From: a virus
IMG/VR virus record: IMGVR_UViG_3300037189_022476
Location: 1 to 24,196 of that record
DNA length: 24,196 nt
Direction: 5' to 3' (one strand)
The translations under genes were made by a program, and so were the position numbers. Positions 19,763 to 24,196 of the stretch are shown here, piece after piece (position 1 is the stretch's first letter; every line of letters starts with the position of its first letter). The notes beneath the pieces are model-generated. The model ran no database searches. It saw only the letters and a list, made by a program, of their open reading frames with translations, and had not been told where the DNA came from.

Positions 19763-20828
19763 TCTCGAAATGGAGAGCGTAGAGCAGGACGCTCCCGAGG
19801 TAGACACACCTGAGCGAGAGGAGGGGGAAAGTGACCTCCGATCGGTAATTAAGGCAGCGATGAGCGAGAGCTCAGACGAGACTGCCGAGCCGGAGGCGCC
19901 GAAGGCCGCAAAAGCGGGCCGCGATGAGCGGGGGCGCTTTCAGAAACAAGTATCAGACCAAGCGACGCAAGCAAAGGATAGCGAAGCGCTCAACGAGCAG
20001 CCCATCGCGCCCCCTTACTCGTGGTCTGCTGAGCACAAAGAGCAATTCTCGCAGCTCCCACGCCAAATGCAGGAATACCTGACACGGCGAGAGCAGGAGC
20101 GGGAGACGTTCTTAGGGCGAAAGTCGCAGGAAGTAACGGCGATACAAAACAGGTATGCACCTGTGGACAGGATCATCGAGCAGTATGGTGAGATGTTCAA
20201 GCGGGCAAACCTTGATCCGATGAAAGGCATCGAGAACTTAGTTCTTGCTCAGCAGTTCTTGGACCAAGACCCTGCGGGTGCTCTGAGGCTTATGGCGCAA
20301 AGCTATGGGCTTGATTTATCGCAGCTTGCCGGAGGCTCGGAACAGACGGGCTCACAGCCGCAAGCGTTTCCCCAAATGCACTATTTGACAGGCGAACTCG
20401 ACAACATTCGCGGCAAGCTAGCAGCCCTTGAGCAAGAGAAAGTGGCCCAGCAACAGCGCGCCGCAGTGGGTGAGGTAGAGGCGTTTGCCAGTGAGGTCGA
20501 CAAGGGAGGGAGGGCACTAAGGCCGTTCCTCGCCGATGTTCACGAGCAGATGATGGAGGAGATCCCTCTCATCCGCGCTCGCACACCGGAGCTCGCATCG
20601 AGGCAGATACTCCAACAGGCCTATGAAACGGCGTGCTGGAAAAATCCCTCAGTGCGATCGCGCCTCATTGAACAGCAGCAGCAGCCGCAGGCTCAAGCTG
20701 CTCGAGTGCAGCAGGCTCGACTGGCAGGTAGCTCTGTCAGGGGTGCCCCTGGGGCAAGTGCGCTTTTGGCTGACAATGGGAACTCCGTCCGGAGCGCGCT
20801 GATGGCGGCGTTCGATGCACATTCTTAA
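19743..20828 (+). CDS. Scaffolding protein
   Basis: The 361-residue protein is acidic at the N-terminus (EDIDLEMESVEQDAPEVD) and has a RDERGRFQKQ motif at ~60. It continues with the SWSAEHKEQFSQLPRQMQEY segment, then long helices with QEKVAQQQRAAVGEVEAFAS, and a Gln-rich, basic C-terminus. Acidic/helical order, length and position directly before the capsid gene fit a phage scaffold that guides head assembly and is then removed. The ATG at 19743 overlaps the previous gene; a second ATG at 19770 is possible. Confidence 0.85.
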   Translation: MVAEDIDLEMESVEQDAPEVDTPEREEGESDLRSVIKAAMSESSDETAEPEAPKAAKAGRDERGRFQKQVSDQATQAKDSEALNEQPIAPPYSWSAEHKEQFSQLPRQMQEYLTRREQERETFLGRKSQEVTAIQNRYAPVDRIIEQYGEMFKRANLDPMKGIENLVLAQQFLDQDPAGALRLMAQSYGLDLSQLAGGSEQTGSQPQAFPQMHYLTGELDNIRGKLAALEQEKVAQQQRAAVGEVEAFASEVDKGGRALRPFLADVHEQMMEEIPLIRARTPELASRQILQQAYETACWKNPSVRSRLIEQQQQPQAQAARVQQARLAGSSVRGAPGASALLADNGNSVRSALMAAFDAHS

Positions 20829-20846
20829 CTTGTAAGGGGGTAAACA

Positions 20847-21824
20847 ATGCCAACACCAAATGCAAATATAAGCGAGATAATCGCTACCACTATCCAAAAC
20901 CGGAGCAAAAAGCTTTCGGACAATGTAACCAAAAACACAGCGCTTCTGTTCAAGCTTAAGGCGAAGGACAGAGTTCGACCATTCAGCGGCGGATCGTCAA
21001 TCCTTGAGGAGCTCAGCTTCTCAGAGAACGGAACGTTCGGATGGTACTCGGGCTATGAGACCGTGAACGTGTCGCCGTCTGAAGTTGTTTCAGCAGCTGA
21101 GTTTGCGATGAAGCAGTGCGTTGTTGCTGTAAGCATCTCGGGTACTGAGAGACTTCAAAACTCTGGCCCTGAGGCGCTTATTGACCTCTTGGAGGCTCGC
21201 GTTTCCAACGCTGAGCAGACCATGATCAATAACGTATCTGTTGGATGCTACTCAGACGGAACTGCCAACAGCGGAAAGCAGATCGGAGGCTTGCAAGCTC
21301 TCATCGCTGACACCCCGACCTCGGGAACTGTCGGCGGTATTAACCGTGCGACCTACAGCTGGTGGAGAAACGTTTCCTACAGCTCAGTGACGGACGGTGG
21401 AGCTGCTGCGACGGCGCTCAACATTCAGGGGTACATGAACAACGTATGGGTTCAGCTCGTACGTGGAACGGATCGCCCTGACCTGATCTGTGCAGATAAC
21501 AACTACTATAAGTTGTATCTTGCATCGCTTCAGTCGATTCAGCGTATCGCTTCGGACTCCTTGGCTCAGGCAGGTTTCACAAGCCTGAAGTTCATGGATG
21601 CCGACGTGGTACTCGACGGAGGATACGGTGGAGCGGCTCCTGCGAACCACATGTACTTCGTCAACACTGACTACCTCTCTTTCCGTCCTCACAAGGATAG
21701 AAACATGGTGGTGATCGGTGGCGATCGTCAGGCTGTCAATCAAGATGCAACGGTTCGCCTCTTGGGCTGGGCAGGAAATCTCACACTCAGGTGTGCGTTC
21801 CTGCAGGGCGTTCTTAAGGCGTAG
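20847..21824 (+). CDS. Major capsid protein
   Basis: The 325-residue protein carries stretches typical of HMO-2011-type capsid proteins with the HK97-like fold: SGGSSILEELSFSENGTFGW, QLVRGTDRPDLICADNNYYK, then SLQSIQRIASDSLAQAGF with LKFMDADVVLDGGYG, and NHMYFVNTDYLSFRPHKDRN. It assembles the head shell on the scaffold. AGGGGG lies about 7 bases before the ATG, a strong site for a highly expressed protein. The C-terminal NLTLRCAFLQGVLKA is conserved in this group. Nothing odd in length. Confidence 0.93.
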   Translation: MPTPNANISEIIATTIQNRSKKLSDNVTKNTALLFKLKAKDRVRPFSGGSSILEELSFSENGTFGWYSGYETVNVSPSEVVSAAEFAMKQCVVAVSISGTERLQNSGPEALIDLLEARVSNAEQTMINNVSVGCYSDGTANSGKQIGGLQALIADTPTSGTVGGINRATYSWWRNVSYSSVTDGGAAATALNIQGYMNNVWVQLVRGTDRPDLICADNNYYKLYLASLQSIQRIASDSLAQAGFTSLKFMDADVVLDGGYGGAAPANHMYFVNTDYLSFRPHKDRNMVVIGGDRQAVNQDATVRLLGWAGNLTLRCAFLQGVLKA

Positions 21825-21854
21825 TTTAACAAAGAAAAAGAGGAGGATCTTAAA

Positions 21855-22337
21855 ATGCCATTTGTAAGTGTTGAAAATAGGGCAGGGCTTCAAGCTATTG
21901 CCGAGACGTCAACCACACAGCAGCACCCACTGGGGACAATCGTTCGCGCCGTCGACTCAACGTTCGGCGAGGGCGAGTTTATCTACCTGAAGGGCGTTGC
22001 TTCAACTGTCGTGGGCGATCTTGTGATCTTTGATACCTATGCAGGGACAAGCACTCGAGCCGTTGCCGGTTCGCGTGGTCCTTGTGCGGTAGCGATGAGC
22101 GCAAACGTTGCCAGTCAGTTCGGCTTCTACCAGATATCTGGTGCCGCCGTGGTGAAGGCGTCGACGGTTGCCGCTAACGGTAACGTCTATGTGACGGCTA
22201 CAGCCGGAACGGTAGACGATGCTGTAGTGACTGGCGATAAGGTCGACGGCGCACGCTTCAAGACCGCTGACGGAACTCCGGCAGCTGGTCAGGCAGTAGT
22301 GCAGCTTGCTCGTCCATCGCTTAATGCTAACGGATAA
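21855..22337 (+). CDS. Capsid-associated (decoration-like) protein
   Basis: The 160-residue protein is small-residue rich and beta-like (PLGTIVRAVDSTFGEGEFIY, then KASTVAANGNVYVTATAGTV and AAGQAVVQLARPSLNANG). Such proteins follow major capsid genes and often decorate the shell. An AAGAGGAGG ribosome-binding site lies upstream of the ATG. The terminator at 22353 follows 16 bases after the stop, which allows a high level of this pair of capsid genes. No catalytic motif seen. Confidence 0.75.
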   Translation: MPFVSVENRAGLQAIAETSTTQQHPLGTIVRAVDSTFGEGEFIYLKGVASTVVGDLVIFDTYAGTSTRAVAGSRGPCAVAMSANVASQFGFYQISGAAVVKASTVAANGNVYVTATAGTVDDAVVTGDKVDGARFKTADGTPAAGQAVVQLARPSLNANG

Positions 22338-22352
22338 GCAGAGCAATTTTTA

Positions 22353-22383
22353 GGGGGCGGCCAGTACGGCGCCCCCGCTTTTT
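22353..22383 (+). terminator. Factor-independent terminator after the capsid genes
   Basis: GGGGGCG (22353-22359) and CGCCCCC (22370-22376) form a 7-bp GC stem with a 10-base loop, followed by GCTTTTT. It is within the late operon, so it probably acts as partial terminator that keeps capsid mRNA abundant while some transcripts continue. Confidence 0.85.
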
Positions 22384-22396
22384 ATACAGGAGGTTT

Positions 22397-23074
22397 ATGG
22401 AAGCAGAGTTTGATTTAACGGGGATAGAAATTCCTGATAACGTTATCCAGCAGGGCTTCGGAGCCGTGCGCGATAAGTCGCCGAAAGCGCTTGTGCGTTT
22501 TGAGTGGCGACCGGTAGAGCTTAAGCAAAAAAGTTTACAAGAGGGGCGCCCTATCTTTGAGCAGCGCCTGTTTGCGGAGCGTCGCATCCCTGGCTCGCGC
22601 GACTTTCAGCCAGCCGATGTCGAGGTCGATTTCATTACAAACAGCCGAGGGCAGAAGGTGCCTGATCCTATGAATCGGATCGTGCGCGAGTATGGCCCTG
22701 AGCTGAAGCGATTCCTTGAGGCAGGGGAGAAGCCGCTTGATGGGACCCCGCTTGAGGAGTGGCGTCAAATTACGAAAGAGCGCATCGCCGTTTGTCACTG
22801 GCTTGACATTCGAACGATCGAGGAGCTCGCCAGCATGGAGAACAACGACACGGTCATTCAAAAGCTTGGCCCTGGGGGCCGCGAGCTTGTGGCGCAAGCG
22901 GATGCGTTCCTTAAGGTGCGAGCTGACAGTGCGTATGCCGAAAGGTTAGCAGCCGAAAAGGAAGCGATGAAGCGCGATAGCGAAGCAAAGATCGCACAGC
23001 TCCAGTCGCAGCTCGAGGCGCTTGCCGAGAAGTTTGAGAGCGTTGTGACTAAAAAGGAAAGCAAGGCTAAATGA
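22397..23074 (+). CDS. Conserved phage head-region protein with helical hairpin and coiled coil
   Basis: The 225-residue protein begins after AGGAGG. Its first half is charged and mixed (FEWRPVELKQKSL, then FEQRLFAERRIPGSRDFQPA). Residues ~118-165 (GTPLEEWRQITKERIAVCHW, then LDIRTIEELASMEN) look like a small helix-hairpin-helix-type fold. The last ~55 residues are a coiled coil (AEKEAMKRDSEAKIAQLQ). Similar proteins lie near capsid and adaptor genes of related phages; their role is not known. It overlaps the next gene by 4 bases (ATGA). Confidence 0.75.
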   Translation: MEAEFDLTGIEIPDNVIQQGFGAVRDKSPKALVRFEWRPVELKQKSLQEGRPIFEQRLFAERRIPGSRDFQPADVEVDFITNSRGQKVPDPMNRIVREYGPELKRFLEAGEKPLDGTPLEEWRQITKERIAVCHWLDIRTIEELASMENNDTVIQKLGPGGRELVAQADAFLKVRADSAYAERLAAEKEAMKRDSEAKIAQLQSQLEALAEKFESVVTKKESKAK

Positions 23075-23925
23075 ATGTTCTGACCCTCCTCCAAGATACA
23101 TGCCGAGAACTAAAGCTCCCTGTGCCATCGTCGGTCGCTAGTAGTAGCGATCGTGAGATACAGCTGCTCATCGGCTTGCTTCAGTTGGAGGGCGCAGAGC
23201 TTCGCTCAAAATACATCTGGCCCGTCCTTCGAAAAGAGTTCCTGTTTAACACGCAGGTCAACGTCGCAAGCTACGGGCTCCCAGAGGATTTTGACTTCGA
23301 ATACTTTCAGACCCACTGGGATAGAACAACGCGGTGGGACCTCCGAGGCCCACTGTCTCCGCAAGAGTGGCAGCGCAGAAAGAGCGGTATCACGACGGTG
23401 CTTCCTCGCTTTGGGTTCCGTGTTATGGGCGGCAGCAGCTTGCCGCTCTACCTTGAGCCAACGCCAACGGAAGCGCACGAGCTTGTTTTCGAATATCAGA
23501 GCGTGAACTGGCTAGCACCGGCGGCTGATTGGGTAGCCTCCACAGCTTTCACTGCTGGCAGCTACTGCAAATATCTCGGAAACGTGTACCAGACCACCTT
23601 AGGCGGTACGACGGGAGCAACCCCTCCCACTCACGATCAGGGGTCCGCTTCAGATGGCGGCGTCACGTGGACCTTGGCGTCCTATGAGCGCGTCGTGTCT
23701 GATACGGACGTGCTCGTGCTACCGCCTCAGGTCCTTAAGCTTGGCATGAAGTGGCGATGGAAGCGGGAGAACGGGCTTGAGTACGACACCTATCAGGCCG
23801 AGGCCGTCAACGCAGCCGAGAGGGCCGTCCAATCTGGCCGGTCAGCACAGGAGGTGCAGCTCACTGCAAGCCATGGATCAGCCTTGATCAACTACTGGTC
23901 TATTCCTGATGGGAGGTACGGGTAA
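23071..23925 (+). CDS. Head-tail adaptor protein with an inserted binding-type domain
   Basis: The 284-residue protein has the pattern of the phage adaptor ('tail tubular A'-like) family: LLQDTCRELKLPVPSSVAS at the start, EYFQTHWDRTTRWD in the middle, and PPQVLKLGMKWRWKRENGLE near the C-terminus. Between ~152 and 208 an extra segment interrupts it (DWVASTAFTAGSYCKYLGNV, then YQTTLGGTTGATPPTH and SDGGVTWTL). That segment resembles small beta domains that bind carbohydrate in other phage and chitinase-like proteins. It should sit below the portal. No catalytic residues expected. Confidence 0.78.
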   Translation: MNVLTLLQDTCRELKLPVPSSVASSSDREIQLLIGLLQLEGAELRSKYIWPVLRKEFLFNTQVNVASYGLPEDFDFEYFQTHWDRTTRWDLRGPLSPQEWQRRKSGITTVLPRFGFRVMGGSSLPLYLEPTPTEAHELVFEYQSVNWLAPAADWVASTAFTAGSYCKYLGNVYQTTLGGTTGATPPTHDQGSASDGGVTWTLASYERVVSDTDVLVLPPQVLKLGMKWRWKRENGLEYDTYQAEAVNAAERAVQSGRSAQEVQLTASHGSALINYWSIPDGRYG

Positions 23926-23927
23926 CC

Positions 23928-24196
23928 ATGGCAAATCAGTTCTCAGATGAGCAGAAGCGACAGCTCGCCGTGATTCTTGGCCTCATGGCTCAAGGGTCAC
24001 AGGGGCGTCAATACCTATCGGCGCTTCAGCCCGTGTTTCAGATCCTCGAGCAGAACAAACAGAAGAAGGAGGCCAAGCGAGCCGAGCGCGGCGCTATTTT
24101 GGGACAGCTTGGACAGATCGGAGGCCAAGTTGGAGGGCTCTACCTTGCAAGCAAGTTAATTGGGGGCGGAGCCGCAGCAGGCGCAGGAGCCGGTGC
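23928..24196 (+). CDS. Glycine-rich virion protein, internal/ejection-like (3'-partial)
   Basis: The frame starts with ATG 3 bases after the adaptor stop and runs off the end of the window. The ~89 visible residues have a polar helical start (NQFSDEQKRQLAVILGLMAQ), a basic helix (EQNKQKKEAKRAERGA) and then a glycine- and alanine-rich hydrophobic stretch (GQIGGQVGGLYLASKLIGG). Glycine-zipper-like segments are typical of proteins ejected into the host membrane by short-tailed phages. Weak GGGAGG lies upstream. Function inferred from composition and position. Confidence 0.7.
   Translation, partial: MANQFSDEQKRQLAVILGLMAQGSQGRQYLSALQPVFQILEQNKQKKEAKRAERGAILGQLGQIGGQVGGLYLASKLIGGGAAAGAGAG

Noticed and set aside
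1-24196. CRISPR array, insertion sequence or rRNA gene
   Set aside because: No regularly spaced repeats, transposase with terminal inverted repeats, or rRNA-like sequence was seen.

Overview
This window is a contiguous piece of a double-stranded DNA phage or prophage genome. It is cut inside a tail-fibre gene at the left edge and inside a virion gene at the right edge. The portal, scaffold and major capsid proteins resemble those of HMO-2011-type podovirus-like phages of Gram-negative bacteria. A Gram-negative host is an inference, also supported by a secreted cysteine-rich protein in a lysis-cassette position. A tyrosine recombinase, a Cro-sized DNA-binding protein and a ribbon-helix-helix protein suggest a temperate lifestyle. 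The host cannot be named from the sequence.

Layout. (1) Positions 1-1500, rightward: the end of a tail fibre with an S74 chaperone domain, a one-TM coiled-coil protein and a secreted Cys-rich protein, the last two probably a lysis module. (2) A complete leftward tRNA-Asn(GTT) with an encoded CCA end at 1503-1578. (3) A tightly packed leftward early operon, 7874 down to 1585. It encodes a Sak4/RecA-like ATPase, a possible OB-fold protein, two PD-(D/E)XK-type nucleases, a small protein with an SSB-like acidic tail, a PLA2-motif protein, and a cluster of DUF551 and related small proteins, mostly coupled by ATGA-type overlaps. (4) A divergent control region around 7875-8008, a Cro-like gene, then a structured leader (8261-8447) with stacked alternative hairpins and a 20-codon leader ORF. 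A possible replication initiator and a small conserved phage protein follow. (5) A leftward accessory operon, 11231 down to 9977: hypothetical protein, RHH regulator, HNH-recombinase-domain protein and zinc-ribbon protein. Its promoter overlaps one of two matching dyads, and a terminator-like hairpin lies at the start of its transcript. (6) The integrase, leftward. (7) The rightward late operon from 12449: small two-TM protein, terminase small and large subunits, portal, several structural proteins, a LamG protein, scaffold, major capsid protein, capsid-associated protein, an internal terminator, a connector-type adaptor, and the start of a glycine-rich virion protein.

How it works together: the left operon supplies recombination and DNA metabolism, the centre holds lysogeny and regulatory decisions, and the right side builds the head and packages DNA. 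The most unusual material is regulatory: the leader at 8261-8447, the dyad/promoter/hairpin arrangement at 11251-11360, and a pseudoknot-like hairpin pair behind sak4. Also notable are the repeated DUF551/AGY modules, an AT-rich LamG insertion, and two conserved-looking genes that overlap tail to tail for 131 bases.
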